This document shows positions 1 through 8,527 of a DNA stretch of 64,000 nt, piece after piece. Position 1 is the first letter of the stretch. Every line of letters starts with the position of its first letter. This DNA is from Pandoraea pnomenusa (GTDB taxonomy: Bacteria > Pseudomonadota > Gammaproteobacteria > Burkholderiales > Burkholderiaceae). The stretch covers positions 5,146,001 through 5,210,000 of the forward strand of contig NZ_CP009553.3 in NCBI RefSeq assembly GCF_000767615.3, in the 5' to 3' direction. The position numbers and the translations under genes are program-made. Below the pieces are notes generated by a model. It saw nothing but the letters and a program-made list of their open reading frames with translations, was not told the origin of the DNA and ran no database searches.

Positions 1-1153
1 GCGCCAGTCGATCGCTCGCCGCGAGCAGTCCGCGAACCACCGGCGAACTGCTCGCATGGACCTGCGTCTTCGGCAACGGCAGGTCCGCCGCGTGGAACAC
101 ACGCTCGAACACGCCGCGCGCCGGCGTACACGGCAGCGGACTCACCCAGCCGTACTCGGCCAGTTCGGCCAGCGTCGGCGCAGCGCCGGTGGCAAGACAC
201 GGGTGGCCGGCGCGGGCGACGACCGACAGATGGTCCTCGAACAGCGCTTCCTGACGAATGTCCGGCGGCACGTCGCTGGCGCGCAATGCGCCGACGATCA
301 TGTCGACGTCCGCCTGGCGCAGTTGGCGAACCAGCGCTTCATACGTGCCATCGACGACCGTCACGCTCAGATACGGCGACTTGTGAAGGAGGCTGTCGAT
401 TGCCTTGGGCAGCAGAAAGCCGCTCGAGAGCGGCAGCGCGGCCACGATCACGGTCCCCTGCTGACGACCGCCAAAGGGCGCCAGTTCGTCTTCCGCAATC
501 GCGAGTTCGGCCAGCGCGCGCTTGACCGGTCCGAGCAGGGCCTGCGCCTCGTCGGTCAGACGCGTGCCGCGCGGCGTGCGGCGGAACAACTTGATGCCGA
601 TGAGATCTTCGAGCTGATCGAGATTGCGCTGGATGGTCGGCTGCGAACATTGCAGCCGGCTGGCCGCGAGCGGCCCGCTGCCGAGTTCGGCGACCGCGAT
701 GAAGCTGGTGAGCTGCTGCGGCGCGACGACCGCCGCGAAGCGGCTCGCCGCGCGGGCCCCGCCGTCGGCCTGCGAGGCCGTGGCCGCGAAGGCTTCGCGG
801 TAGCCGTTGGCCAACTCGGCGAGCGCGCGCGTGGCGCGAACCCCGAGGCGCTGCCCGGCCGCATTCGGAATCAGGCCACGGCCGCTGCGATGAAACAGCG
901 GGAAGCCCAGTTCCGCCTCGATGTCGGAGATCGAGCGCGCGACGGCCGACTGCGAGAGATGCAGCACGCGCGCGGCGCGCGCGACCGAATCGCACTCGAG
1001 CACGGCCACCATGGCGCGCAGGCCGCGCAGCTTGCGACACAGCAGTGTCGCCTCGCTGCTCTGCGGCGCACGGCTCCAGGTGCCACGCTCGTGACAGGCC
1101 AGCGGCGACCCGGCCGGCACATTGGACAGACTGATGACGGTGTCGACGGACAT
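1..1153 (-). CDS. LysR-type regulator with two N-terminal HTH units (3' part cut by window edge)
   Basis: This is a DNA-binding transcriptional regulator. It reads open from an ATG at 1153 to the window edge, giving 384 codons with no stop. An in-frame TGA just upstream (1187-1189, the ligA stop) limits alternative starts. Two LysR-like winged-helix units lie in tandem: one around residues 30-95 (SVARAARVLHLSQSAVARSI, then ELGFPLFHRSGRG) and a second around residues 135-195 (GPLAASRLQCSQPTIQRNLD, then LIGIKLFRRTPRG). A substrate-binding domain follows and runs off the window. Most LysR proteins have one HTH, so the protein is longer than the usual 300 residues. It lies 33 bp downstream of ligA on the same strand and probably senses a protocatechuate-pathway intermediate. 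The family call is firm; the ligand is inferred. Confidence 0.88.
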   Translation of the reverse strand, partial: MSVDTVISLSNVPAGSPLACHERGTWSRAPQSSEATLLCRKLRGLRAMVAVLECDSVARAARVLHLSQSAVARSISDIEAELGFPLFHRSGRGLIPNAAGQRLGVRATRALAELANGYREAFAATASQADGGARAASRFAAVVAPQQLTSFIAVAELGSGPLAASRLQCSQPTIQRNLDQLEDLIGIKLFRRTPRGTRLTDEAQALLGPVKRALAELAIAEDELAPFGGRQQGTVIVAALPLSSGFLLPKAIDSLLHKSPYLSVTVVDGTYEALVRQLRQADVDMIVGALRASDVPPDIRQEALFEDHLSVVARAGHPCLATGAAPTLAELAEYGWVSPLPCTPARGVFERVFHAADLPLPKTQVHASSSPVVRGLLAASDRLA

Positions 1154-1186
1154 GCGCAGTGCCTTGTGACGCGAGGAAATGTCGGC

Positions 1187-1546
1187 TCAGCGCATGGTCG
1201 GCACGCGACGCGTGGCCATGAACTCGTCGAGCGTCTCACCCCGCATGAGGGCATACACTTCGAGGTTGGTCCTGCGCACCACGCGCGCGAATTTCTCCAG
1301 CACGAAGAAGTTCACGCCATGCCGCACGAGCCCCAGCCAGTCCTGTGCCTGCACCATCGTCTGTTCCTCGGGTGTGAGCCCGGCGGCCGTCATCGCGGCG
1401 ACCGGGTCGCTCAGGTACGTGTCGCGATGCTCGGCGCGGATCATGTGCCAGAAGAACCGATTGAGCTTGAGCGTGCGGTTGCTCACGCGCAGGTCGAACG
1501 CATACGTGCCGGTGATCGCCTCGATCCCTTCGAGTTGGGGATTCAT
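1187..1546 (-). CDS. ligA: Protocatechuate 4,5-dioxygenase, alpha (small) subunit
   Basis: This is the small helical subunit of the extradiol dioxygenase that opens protocatechuate between C4 and C5 to give 4-carboxy-2-hydroxymuconate semialdehyde. The protein has 119 residues, a little shorter than Sphingobium LigA as I recall it (about 139). It carries the LigA-type helical pattern (LKLNRFFWHMIRAEHRDTYL, LTPEEQ, then a conserved VRHGVNFFVLEKFARV). Its ATG overlaps the ligB stop by four bases (ATGA), which implies translational coupling and a fixed subunit ratio. The alpha subunit caps the active site of LigB and has no metal ligands itself. The call rests on sequence pattern plus the adjacent ligB and the vanillate genes. 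The Comamonas name would be pmdA. Confidence 0.88.
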   Translation of the reverse strand: MNPQLEGIEAITGTYAFDLRVSNRTLKLNRFFWHMIRAEHRDTYLSDPVAAMTAAGLTPEEQTMVQAQDWLGLVRHGVNFFVLEKFARVVRRTNLEVYALMRGETLDEFMATRRVPTMR

Positions 1547-2385
1547 GCGGCCTCCTCTTCGTAAAGCGCCACGGTCATGGCGGTGGTCGTCGCCAGGTAG
1601 TAGTTCAGATGAAGGCGCTTGATGCGCGGCCCCATCGCGCCACGCATCGACAGCCACATGATCTGCTCCACGCTTTCCGCGCCGCCACGCTCCACGTAGT
1701 CGACGTGCTTGAGTTCGGTCAGCCTCTCCGGCTGGTGCTCCAGCAGCTCCAGGAATTCGCGATCCCACGCCTCGTCGTTGTAGCCCGTGCGCTCGCCGTG
1801 AATCTGGTGAGACAACCCGCCGGTGCCGACGACCACCACACGCAGGTCTTCCGGATACGACTCGATCGCGCGGCGCACCGCCTGACCGAGCCGATAGCAG
1901 CGACGGCCCGTGGGCAGCGGATACTGCAACACGTTGATGGCAATCGGCACGACCGTGCCCGGCCAGTCCGGCTTGTGCGGCCAGAGCAGCGGCAGCGGCG
2001 ACGCACAGCCATGATCGATCGGCTTGTCCTGGAACACCGTGATGTCGAATTCGTCGTTCACGAGCGACTCGGCAATATGCGCCTGCAAGGCCACATCGCC
2101 GCGAATCGGCGGCAGCGGACGCAAACCGGCCCCCTCGTCGGCGATCGGGAACGACTCGCCCACGCCAAGCGCGAACGTCGGGTACATGTCGAAGAAGAAG
2201 GTGGTGGCGTGATCGTTGTAGAAGAACACCAGCACGTCGGCCTGCTTCTCGGCCAGCCACTTCGCCACCGGCTCGTAACCCCGGAACAGCGGCGCCCACG
2301 CGGGGTCCTGCTGCTTGCCCTTGTCGTACGCCACACCGATGGTCGGCACGTGCGACGTCCCGATCCCGCCAATGATCTTTGCCAC
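1543..2385 (-). CDS. ligB: Protocatechuate 4,5-dioxygenase, beta (catalytic) subunit
   Basis: This is the catalytic class III extradiol dioxygenase subunit with non-haem Fe(II). The protein has 280 residues. The metal and catalytic residues expected from LigB can be placed: His12 (GIGTSH), His59 (YNDHA), Glu240 (ESVEQIMW) and the acid-base His193 (GTGGLSHQ). I chose a GTG start at 2385 because GGAGAC lies just upstream and the protein then begins AKIIGGIGTSHVP, as in the family; an in-frame start at 2475 would add a non-conserved leader containing an operator-like palindrome. It is first in the ligB-ligA transcript and divergent from vanR. Two GGGATCCC palindromes lie in the shared promoter region, so repression by VanR is likely (inference). 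Pathway position: it takes the protocatechuate made by VanAB. Confidence 0.92.
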   Translation of the reverse strand: MAKIIGGIGTSHVPTIGVAYDKGKQQDPAWAPLFRGYEPVAKWLAEKQADVLVFFYNDHATTFFFDMYPTFALGVGESFPIADEGAGLRPLPPIRGDVALQAHIAESLVNDEFDITVFQDKPIDHGCASPLPLLWPHKPDWPGTVVPIAINVLQYPLPTGRRCYRLGQAVRRAIESYPEDLRVVVVGTGGLSHQIHGERTGYNDEAWDREFLELLEHQPERLTELKHVDYVERGGAESVEQIMWLSMRGAMGPRIKRLHLNYYLATTTAMTVALYEEEAA

Positions 2386-2461
2386 GCTTTCGTCTCCGTC
2401 TTGTGTCTTGTATTGCGCGGGCGGCGAATGACGGCCCCCGCATTTATGCAGCGCCGAGTCT

Positions 2462-2477
2462 ATACGGGATCCCATAT
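2462..2477. promoter_or_regulatory. Candidate VanR operator O1
   Basis: ATACGGGATCCCATAT is an imperfect 16-bp palindrome (one mismatch pair) centred on GGGATCCC. It lies 77 bp upstream of the ligB start and 53 bp (five helical turns) from the perfect copy at 2512-2533. The GGATCC core with flanking AT matches the vanillate-responsive VanR operator known from Caulobacter (ATTGGATCCAAT), which supports it as a binding site for the adjacent GntR regulator. Binding itself is inferred. Confidence 0.7.
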
Positions 2478-2511
2478 CTGCATAAACAAGGGTATGTACT
2501 GATGCGATTCG

Positions 2512-2533
2512 TCATTATGGGATCCCATAATGA
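2512..2533. promoter_or_regulatory. Candidate VanR operator O2 (22-bp perfect palindrome)
   Basis: A 22-bp perfect inverted repeat with the central 20 bases CATTATGGGATCCCATAATG sits 66 bp upstream of the vanR start. Together with the weaker site at 2462 it lies between the divergent ligB and vanR promoters. Spacing between centres is 53 bp, close to five DNA turns, so both sites face the same side of the helix and looping or cooperative binding is possible. No further copy was seen upstream of vanA, so vanR-vanA-vanB are probably one transcript. Confidence 0.75.
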
Positions 2534-2598
2534 AAAAAAGCCGGATCGGACGGTATCCCGTGTGTCCGGCAGGCATTCCAGAAAACGAAAGGAGACGC

Positions 2599-3267
2599 AT
2601 GCTGCATCCCACGCCGACCACGGTTCAATTGCGCGAGATGATCCTCAAGGGCGAACTGGCCCCGGGCGAGCGTCTGGCCGAGGCCAAGCTCGCGGAGCAG
2701 CTCGGCGTGTCGCGCATGCCGATTCGCCAGGCGTTGCCGGTGCTCGCGGAAGAAGGTCTGGTGGTGCGCGCCGGACAGCGCGGATACGCGGTGCGCGCGC
2801 ATACGCGCGACGAGAGCGTCGAGGCGCTGCATCTGCGTGGCGCGCTCGAAGGCTACGCCGCCCGCTTGCTCGCCGAAAAGGGCGCGAGCGCGGAACTGCT
2901 CGCGCAATTGCGCGAGCTGCTTGCCGAGGGCGACGCCCTGCTTGCCGAGCACACCATGACCCCGGAAGTGCAGATCGGTTACGCATCGCTCAATGCGCGC
3001 TTTCACGATCTGCTCGTCACGGGCGCACGCAATCCGCTGCTCGAGGGCTTCATCGCGCGCTGCAACCTGGTGCCGTTCGTCGCGCCGCGTACGGTCGCGT
3101 TCGGTCACGAGGACCGACGCCAGTACGCCGACATCATCGCGTACGCGCACCGTCAGCATCACGCGATCGTCGAAGCCATTGCCGCGCGCCAGCCCGATCG
3201 CGCCGAATTCATGTGTCGCGAGCACATCGTCACACAGGAGCACAGCATGGGGGCGCACGTGCTCTGA
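2599..3267 (+). CDS. vanR: GntR/FadR-family repressor of vanillate catabolism
   Basis: This is a 222-residue GntR-family regulator with an N-terminal winged HTH (residues about 7-75: LREMILKGELAPGERLAEAK, VSRMPIRQALPVLAEEGLV) and a C-terminal FCD-type all-helical effector domain with the metal-ligand pattern of the FadR group (AYASLNARFH-like helix, HHAIVEAIAARQPDRAEFMC, final His region). The start at 2599 is preceded by AAAGGAGA; earlier in-frame ATGs would overlap the operator. VanR proteins of this family repress vanAB and are released by vanillate. It lies 87 bp upstream of vanA on the same strand, and the GGGATCCC palindromes sit in its own promoter, so autoregulation and joint control of ligBA are likely. 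Function is inferred from family plus context. Confidence 0.85.
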   Translation: MLHPTPTTVQLREMILKGELAPGERLAEAKLAEQLGVSRMPIRQALPVLAEEGLVVRAGQRGYAVRAHTRDESVEALHLRGALEGYAARLLAEKGASAELLAQLRELLAEGDALLAEHTMTPEVQIGYASLNARFHDLLVTGARNPLLEGFIARCNLVPFVAPRTVAFGHEDRRQYADIIAYAHRQHHAIVEAIAARQPDRAEFMCREHIVTQEHSMGAHVL

Positions 3268-3354
3268 CTCGCGCCCGGCCCCGATATCCCCCACTTCACC
3301 CCCAATCGAAACGAGAGCGCGCCGGACGAAGGCACGCCTAGGAGACAAACGAAC

Positions 3355-4407
3355 ATGTTCCTCAAAAACACCTGGTACGTCGCCTGCACGCCGGACGAAT
3401 TCGCCGAAAAGCCGCTGGGCCGCAAGATCTGCAACGAAGCGATGGTGTTCTTTCGCGACGGCAACGGCAAGGTCGCGGCGCTCGAGGACTTTTGTCCGCA
3501 TCGCGGCGCCGCGCTGTCGCTGGGCTTCGTGAAGGACGGTCATCTGGTGTGCGGCTATCACGGCCTGACGGTCGATGGCGGCGGCAAGTGCACGAAGATG
3601 GTCGGTCAGCGCGTGGGGGGCTTCCCGAAGACGCGCTCGTACCCTTGCGTCGAGCGCTATGGCTTCGTGTGGGTCTGGCCGGGCGACGAAGCGCTCGCCA
3701 ATGCCGACGAGATCCCGCACCTGGAATGGGCCGTGAGCGACCAGTGGGCGTATGGCGGCGGTCTGTATCACATCAAGTGCGACTACCGCCTGATGATCGA
3801 CAACCTGATGGACCTTACCCACGAGACCTACGTGCACGCCACGAGCATCGGTCAGGAAGAGATCGAGGAAGCGCCCCCCAAGACCACCGTCGAAGGCGAC
3901 ATGGTCATCACGGCGCGCCATATGGAGAACATCAAGGCGCCGCCGTTCTGGGCAAGTGCATTGCGCGCAAACGGCCTCGACGATCAAATGCCATGCGACC
4001 GCTGGCAGATCTGCCGCTTCACGCCGCCGAGCCACGTGATGATCGAAGTCGGGGTCGCGCACGCGGGGCATGGCGGCTACCACGCCCCGGCCAACAAGAA
4101 GGCGGGCAGCATCGTGGTCGATTTCATCACGCCCGAGACCGACGAATCGATCTGGTACTTCTGGGGCATGGCGCGCAACTTCAAGCCGCAGGACGCCGAA
4201 CTGACCGCGCAGATCAAGCGCGGCCAGGGCGGCATCTTCGCCGAAGACCAGGAAGTGCTCGAAGCCCAGCAACGCAATCTCTCGGCGTATCCGGAGAAGA
4301 AGATTCTCAAGCTCAACATCGACGCCGGCGGCGTGCAGTCGCGCAAGGTGCTCGACCGCCTGATCGAGGCCGAACGCGCCGGGCGTGGCGTGGAGAACGC
4401 GGCATGA
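3355..4407 (+). CDS. vanA: Vanillate O-demethylase, oxygenase subunit
   Basis: This is a Rieske non-haem iron oxygenase that demethylates vanillate to protocatechuate and formaldehyde, using electrons from VanB. The protein has 350 residues, the usual size. The Rieske [2Fe-2S] ligands are Cys47/His49 (FCPHRG) and Cys66/His69 (VCGYHG). The mononuclear-iron facial triad region reads NLMDLTHETYVH, with His156 and His161 and the bridging Asp153. The ending (LNIDAGGVQSRKVLDRLI) is very VanA-like. The start is ATG with AGGAGACAAACGAAC upstream. The stop overlaps the vanB ATG (ATGA). The product feeds the LigAB dioxygenase encoded divergently upstream. Confidence 0.95.
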   Translation: MFLKNTWYVACTPDEFAEKPLGRKICNEAMVFFRDGNGKVAALEDFCPHRGAALSLGFVKDGHLVCGYHGLTVDGGGKCTKMVGQRVGGFPKTRSYPCVERYGFVWVWPGDEALANADEIPHLEWAVSDQWAYGGGLYHIKCDYRLMIDNLMDLTHETYVHATSIGQEEIEEAPPKTTVEGDMVITARHMENIKAPPFWASALRANGLDDQMPCDRWQICRFTPPSHVMIEVGVAHAGHGGYHAPANKKAGSIVVDFITPETDESIWYFWGMARNFKPQDAELTAQIKRGQGGIFAEDQEVLEAQQRNLSAYPEKKILKLNIDAGGVQSRKVLDRLIEAERAGRGVENAA

Positions 4408-5354
4408 AAGTCCGGCTGGCGAACAAACGCGATGTCGCCACCGACATCTGCGAATTCGAACTGGCGAGTGTCGACGGCAGCGCGCTGCCGGCCTTTACCG
4501 CCGGCGCGCACATCGACGTGCACGTGGCCAATGGTCTGGTGCGTCAGTACTCGCTGTGCAACCCGCCCGGCGAGACGCATCGCTATTGCGTGGGGGTGTT
4601 GCGCGATCCGGCGTCGCGCGGCGGCTCCGTCGGCATGCATGCGCTCGCGCCCGGCGCCGAGCTGGAAATCAGCGCACCGCGCAATCACTTCCCGCTCGCC
4701 GACGACGCTCAGCACAGCATTCTGCTCGCCGGGGGCATCGGTGTGACGCCGATCCTGTGCATGGCCGAATCGCTCGCGGCGCGCAACGCTTCGTTCGAAG
4801 TGCACTACTGCACGCGCGAACCGGCGCGCACGGCGTTTCGCGATCGCTTCTCCCGCGAAGGGCTCGCGTCGAGAACGCATTTCTACTTCGACAGCGAAGG
4901 CGCGCGCGCCGATCTGGATGCGATCCTCGCTCAGCCGTCGGGTGGCAAGCATCTCTACGTGTGCGGGCCGGCCGGGTTCATCGAAGCCGTGCTCGCGCGC
5001 GCCGAAGCCAAACAGTGGCCCGAGGGCAATGTGCATCGCGAATACTTCGCCGCGCCGGTGCAGGCCGATGCCAATGGCGAGGGCGACCGGCCCTTCCAGG
5101 TAAAGCTGCATTCGAGCGGTCGGGTGATCGACGTGAAGGCGGGCGAAACCATCGTCGCCGCCCTCGCGGCACAAGGCGTGGAAGTGCAGATGTCGTGCGA
5201 GCAAGGCGTGTGCGGCACCTGCCTGACCCGCGTGATCGATGGCATTCCCGATCATCGCGACGTCTACCTGACCGACGAAGAGCGCGCCGCCAACGATCAG
5301 ATGCTGCCGTGCTGCTCGCGCAGCAAGTCGGCCATGCTGGTGCTCGATCTGTGA
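4404..5354 (+). CDS. vanB: Vanillate O-demethylase, oxidoreductase (reductase) subunit
   Basis: This is a 316-residue class IA-type reductase that passes electrons from NAD(P)H to VanA. The domains in order are a flavin (FMN)-binding domain with RQYSLCNPP (about residues 45-60), a nucleotide-binding domain with LLAGGIGVTPIL (about 107-125) and YVCGPAGFI (about 195), and a C-terminal plant-type [2Fe-2S] ferredoxin domain with the Cys cluster CEQGVCGTC plus a distal Cys (MLPCCSRS). It is translationally coupled to vanA by a 4-nt overlap and is the last gene of the van transcript; an intrinsic terminator starts 58 bp after its stop. Confidence 0.95.
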   Translation: MKVRLANKRDVATDICEFELASVDGSALPAFTAGAHIDVHVANGLVRQYSLCNPPGETHRYCVGVLRDPASRGGSVGMHALAPGAELEISAPRNHFPLADDAQHSILLAGGIGVTPILCMAESLAARNASFEVHYCTREPARTAFRDRFSREGLASRTHFYFDSEGARADLDAILAQPSGGKHLYVCGPAGFIEAVLARAEAKQWPEGNVHREYFAAPVQADANGEGDRPFQVKLHSSGRVIDVKAGETIVAALAAQGVEVQMSCEQGVCGTCLTRVIDGIPDHRDVYLTDEERAANDQMLPCCSRSKSAMLVLDL

Positions 5355-5411
5355 CGCCACCGCAGGGCGTGCCGGAGTGACCGGCACACCGAACCCTCGG
5401 AGCTCGCCATG

Positions 5412-5449
5412 AAAAAGCCCCGCTCGCATCGCGAAGCGGGGCTTTTTTT
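5412..5449. terminator. Bidirectional intrinsic terminator after vanB
   Basis: AAAAGCCCCGCT pairs with AGCGGGGCTTTT around a short loop, followed by seven T on the plus strand and preceded by five A, so it can also serve the convergent transporter operon on the minus strand. Position and structure are classic for a factor-independent terminator. Confidence 0.9.
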
Positions 5450-5487
5450 GCGGGCATCGACCGCGGTGCAACGGGGTCGATGCCCGC
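5450..5487. repeat. Second perfect hairpin next to the terminator
   Basis: A 13-bp perfect inverted repeat (GCGGGCATCGACC and GGTCGATGCCCGC, 12-nt loop) directly follows the vanB terminator and lies 23 bp before the stop of the convergent transporter gene. It has no T-run. It may act as a second stop or a 3'-end stabilising structure for the minus-strand transcript. Confidence 0.55.
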
Positions 5488-5510
5488 TCGGATCGCATCT
5501 GCCGCGTCGG

Positions 5511-6887
5511 TTACAGCGCTCTGTGCCGCGTCTCGCGTACCAGCAGCGTCGAGATCAGCGCCATCGCGGCGAGCACCAGGAAGTAGGCGATGACGGGCCA
5601 GATGTGACCGTGACTCCATGCGAGCAGGCTCGCCGCGATCATCGGCGCGAGACCGCCGCCGAGCACGGTGCCGATCTGCTTGCCCAGCGACACGCCCGAG
5701 AAGCGCACACGCGTGTCGAAGAGTTCGGAGAAGAAACTGCCCTCGGGGCCGAACATCATCGGGTGAATCACCCCCGCACCGATCACGATGGCGAGCATGA
5801 CCAGTGCAGCCTCCTTGCTGCCCATCATCAGGAAGAACGGGTAAATGAAGATCGCCGTGGCCGCCAGCCCCATCAGGAACATCGGACGACGCCCGAGCTT
5901 GTCGGAGAGCATGCCGAACGCCGGAATGGTGAGCATGGCGAGGATGTTCGCGTAAAGCACGCCGTCGGCCATGACGCTGCGCGGCAGGCCGAGCGTCTTG
6001 GTGCCGTACGAGAGCGAGAAGATCGCCACCAGATAAAAGAAGCTCGTCTCGGCCAGACAGATGAAAAACGTGACGAGCGTCGGGCGCCAGTATTGCGTGA
6101 TGACTTCCGCCACCGGCACCTTCGCGATGTCGCGATGCTGCTCGGCCGCCTTGAAGCTCGGCGATTCCTCCACCTTGAGACGCACATATGTGCCGAGTGC
6201 CACGAGCAACAGGCTCACGAGGAACGGCAGGCGCCAGCCCCACGCGAGCAGGTCGTCTTCCGGCAGGCGTGTGATCAGCACGATGGCAAGCGACGCGCCG
6301 ACGATCGACGTCGGCCCCGCCGCCTGAATCAGACCACCGAAGAGGCCGCGCAGATGCGCGGGAGCGCCCTCGACGGTCATCAGCAGGCCGCCGACCGACT
6401 CACCACCCAGCGCGAAGCCCTGAATGAAACGCAACGTGACAAGCATGACCGGCGCCCACATGCCGACCTTGTCGTAGGTCGGCAGCAGGCCGATCAGGGT
6501 CGTGGCCACGCCCATCAGGATGAGCGTGAACAGCAGGATCGACTTGCGCCCGATGCGGTCGCCATAGTGACCGAAGACGATGCCGCCAATGGGCCGTGCG
6601 ATGAAGCCGACGGCGAAGGTGGCGAACACCGCGATCATGCCCGCCATCGGATCGAGCTGCGGAAAGAACAGCCGGTCGAACACGATGGGCGCAAGAAATC
6701 CGTAGACGAAGAAGTCGTACCACTCGATGGCGGTGCCAAAACAACTGGCCGCCACCACGCGGCCGTAGCCAGGCGCCGCCGCACGGGCCGCGGCCGGCAC
6801 GTCGTTGCGATGCCCGTCGCCGGTATTGCCGGCATGACCCGATGCTGCACCCGCCCCCACAGGAGCGGTTTCGAACTGTTGTGACAC
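5511..6887 (-). CDS. MHS-family (metabolite:H+ symporter) MFS transporter
   Basis: This is a 458-residue inner-membrane proton symporter with about 12 membrane segments. It has MHS hallmarks: GTAIEWYDFFVYGFLAPIVF in segment 1, GHYGDRIGRKSILLFTL in the loop 2-3 signature, RFIQGFALGGESVGG in segment 4, and a second-half signature DKLGRRPMF. The N-terminal 40 residues are hydrophilic and Ala/Gly-rich. MHS members (KgtP, ShiA and aromatic-acid carriers) take up organic acids. It is the last gene of the mdlC-vdh-transporter operon, 94 bp after vdh. The substrate is therefore probably an aromatic acid such as an aryl-glyoxylate or mandelate, but that is inference from context only. Confidence 0.9.
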   Translation of the reverse strand: MSQQFETAPVGAGAASGHAGNTGDGHRNDVPAAARAAAPGYGRVVAASCFGTAIEWYDFFVYGFLAPIVFDRLFFPQLDPMAGMIAVFATFAVGFIARPIGGIVFGHYGDRIGRKSILLFTLILMGVATTLIGLLPTYDKVGMWAPVMLVTLRFIQGFALGGESVGGLLMTVEGAPAHLRGLFGGLIQAAGPTSIVGASLAIVLITRLPEDDLLAWGWRLPFLVSLLLVALGTYVRLKVEESPSFKAAEQHRDIAKVPVAEVITQYWRPTLVTFFICLAETSFFYLVAIFSLSYGTKTLGLPRSVMADGVLYANILAMLTIPAFGMLSDKLGRRPMFLMGLAATAIFIYPFFLMMGSKEAALVMLAIVIGAGVIHPMMFGPEGSFFSELFDTRVRFSGVSLGKQIGTVLGGGLAPMIAASLLAWSHGHIWPVIAYFLVLAAMALISTLLVRETRHRAL

Positions 6888-6981
6888 GATTGTCTCCTCC
6901 GGCCGTCTGTTCCGGTGTCCCGGCTGCGGCGGTATGGTGGTATTGCGTTACGTCATGGCGTCCGAGCCGCGCTAAGCTGGC

Positions 6982-8451
6982 TCAGAACGGGTAATGACGC
7001 GGGGTGGTCTGCACCGTCATCCAGCGCAGGTCGGTGAACTCGTGAACGCCGGCCTTGCCGCCGAAGCGCCCCCAGCCGCTCGACTTCACGCCACCGAACG
7101 GCATCTGCGCTTCGTCATGCACCGTCGGGCCATTGATGTGGCAGATGCCCGATTCGATGCGTTTGGCCACGCCCATCGCGCGCGCGATGTCGCGACTGAA
7201 CACGGCCGACGACAGACCGTAAGCGTTGTCGTTGGCACAGCCGACCGCCGCGTCGTCGTCTTTCACGCGCACGATGCCCTTGACCGGACCGAACGACTCT
7301 TCGCGGTAAATCAGCATGTCCGGCGTGACGTGGTCGAGCAGCGTCGCGGGCATGAGCGTGGACTCGGCACGGCCGCCGCACAGCAGCGTCGCGCCCTTGG
7401 CCAGCGCATCGTCGATCAGCGCGTTGCAGCGTTGCACGGTCGCCATGTCGATCACGGCGCCGAGCACGACCGGCCCCTGGCGCGGGTCTCCCAGCGGCAG
7501 CGCGCTGGCCCTCGCGGCAAGCTTCGCGACAAAGGCGTCGGCAACGGATTCCGCCACCACGATGCGCTCCGTGGACATGCAGATCTGGCCGGAGTTGGCA
7601 AAGGCGCCGAATGTCACGCCGTCGACCGCATCGTCGAGATCGGCGTCGTCGAGCACGAGGCACGGCGCCTTGCCGCCAAGCTCCAGCACCGCGGGCTTGA
7701 GATGCTCGGCGCACAGCCCGGCGATGATGCGTCCCACGCGTGTGGAACCCGTGAAGTTCACGCGGCGTACGGCGGGCTCCGCGATCAGCGCTTCGACGAT
7801 GGCGCCGGCGTCCTTCGGCGCATTGGTGATGAAATTCACGACGCCGTCCGGCAGCCCCGCTTCGTGGAGCGCATCGGCGATGAGTCCATGCGTGGCCGGG
7901 CACAGCTCCGAGCCCTTGAATACGACCGTATTGCCGCACGCAAGCGGCAGGGCGAGAGCGCGCACCCCAAGAATGACCGGCGCGTTCCACGGCGCGATGC
8001 CCAGCACCACGCCCGCCGCCTGACGCACGCCCATCGCCAGGCTGCCCGGCACGTCCGACGGGATGATTTCGCCTGCGATCTGCGTGGTCATCGCGGCCGC
8101 TTCGCGCAGCCCCTGCGCGGCCAGATGCACGTTGAAGCCGGCCCACAGTCCGGACGCCCCCGTCTCCGCGGCCATGGTCGCCTGAAATTGCTCGATCTTC
8201 GCTTCGAGCCTCTCGGCGGCCTTCGTCAACAACGCCCGGCGCTCTCCCGGGCCGGTGTTCGACCATGCCGGAAATGCGGCCCATGCGGCGCGCACGGCGG
8301 CGCGGGCGTCGTCGGGCGTGGCGGCAGGCGCGCGCGACGCGATTTCACCGTCGAGAGGATTGCGCCGCTCGAACGTGGCACCGTCAGCTGCGCTCACGCG
8401 CTTGCCCGCGATCAGCAGGGTGAGGGCTTGGGGGTCTTGCTGCGATTGCAT
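6982..8451 (-). CDS. vdh: Vanillin / aryl-aldehyde dehydrogenase (NAD+)
   Basis: This is a 489-residue aldehyde dehydrogenase that oxidises an aromatic aldehyde to its acid. Catalytic Cys291 (SGQICMSTER), general base Glu257 (LELGGKAP), the cofactor motif NFTGSTRVG and the N-terminal GIAPWNAPVI are all present. The protein strongly resembles the vanillin dehydrogenase subfamily as I recall it (REAASMTTQ-like helix, ICHINGPTVHDEAQMPFGGV, ending PRHYPF). The start at 8451 has AAGGAGACGAAAACCG upstream. It is 76 bp downstream of the benzoylformate-decarboxylase gene, so it could take benzaldehyde or vanillin made there and pass vanillate to VanAB. A benzaldehyde dehydrogenase role is the main alternative. 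Confidence 0.88.
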   Translation of the reverse strand: MQSQQDPQALTLLIAGKRVSAADGATFERRNPLDGEIASRAPAATPDDARAAVRAAWAAFPAWSNTGPGERRALLTKAAERLEAKIEQFQATMAAETGASGLWAGFNVHLAAQGLREAAAMTTQIAGEIIPSDVPGSLAMGVRQAAGVVLGIAPWNAPVILGVRALALPLACGNTVVFKGSELCPATHGLIADALHEAGLPDGVVNFITNAPKDAGAIVEALIAEPAVRRVNFTGSTRVGRIIAGLCAEHLKPAVLELGGKAPCLVLDDADLDDAVDGVTFGAFANSGQICMSTERIVVAESVADAFVAKLAARASALPLGDPRQGPVVLGAVIDMATVQRCNALIDDALAKGATLLCGGRAESTLMPATLLDHVTPDMLIYREESFGPVKGIVRVKDDDAAVGCANDNAYGLSSAVFSRDIARAMGVAKRIESGICHINGPTVHDEAQMPFGGVKSSGWGRFGGKAGVHEFTDLRWMTVQTTPRHYPF

Positions 8452-8527
8452 CGGTTTTCGTCTCCTTGCTCGGTTGTTGGGCGCGCACCGCACGCCGTGG
8501 CATCGGCGCATGGCGCGGTGCCGTGCA

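Noticed and set aside
56..1564. Long plus-strand open frame opposite ligAB and the LysR gene (and similar long antisense frames across the window)
   Set aside because: These are high-GC shadow frames: Arg/Ala/Gly-rich, no RBS, no motifs, and the opposite strand encodes recognisable proteins.
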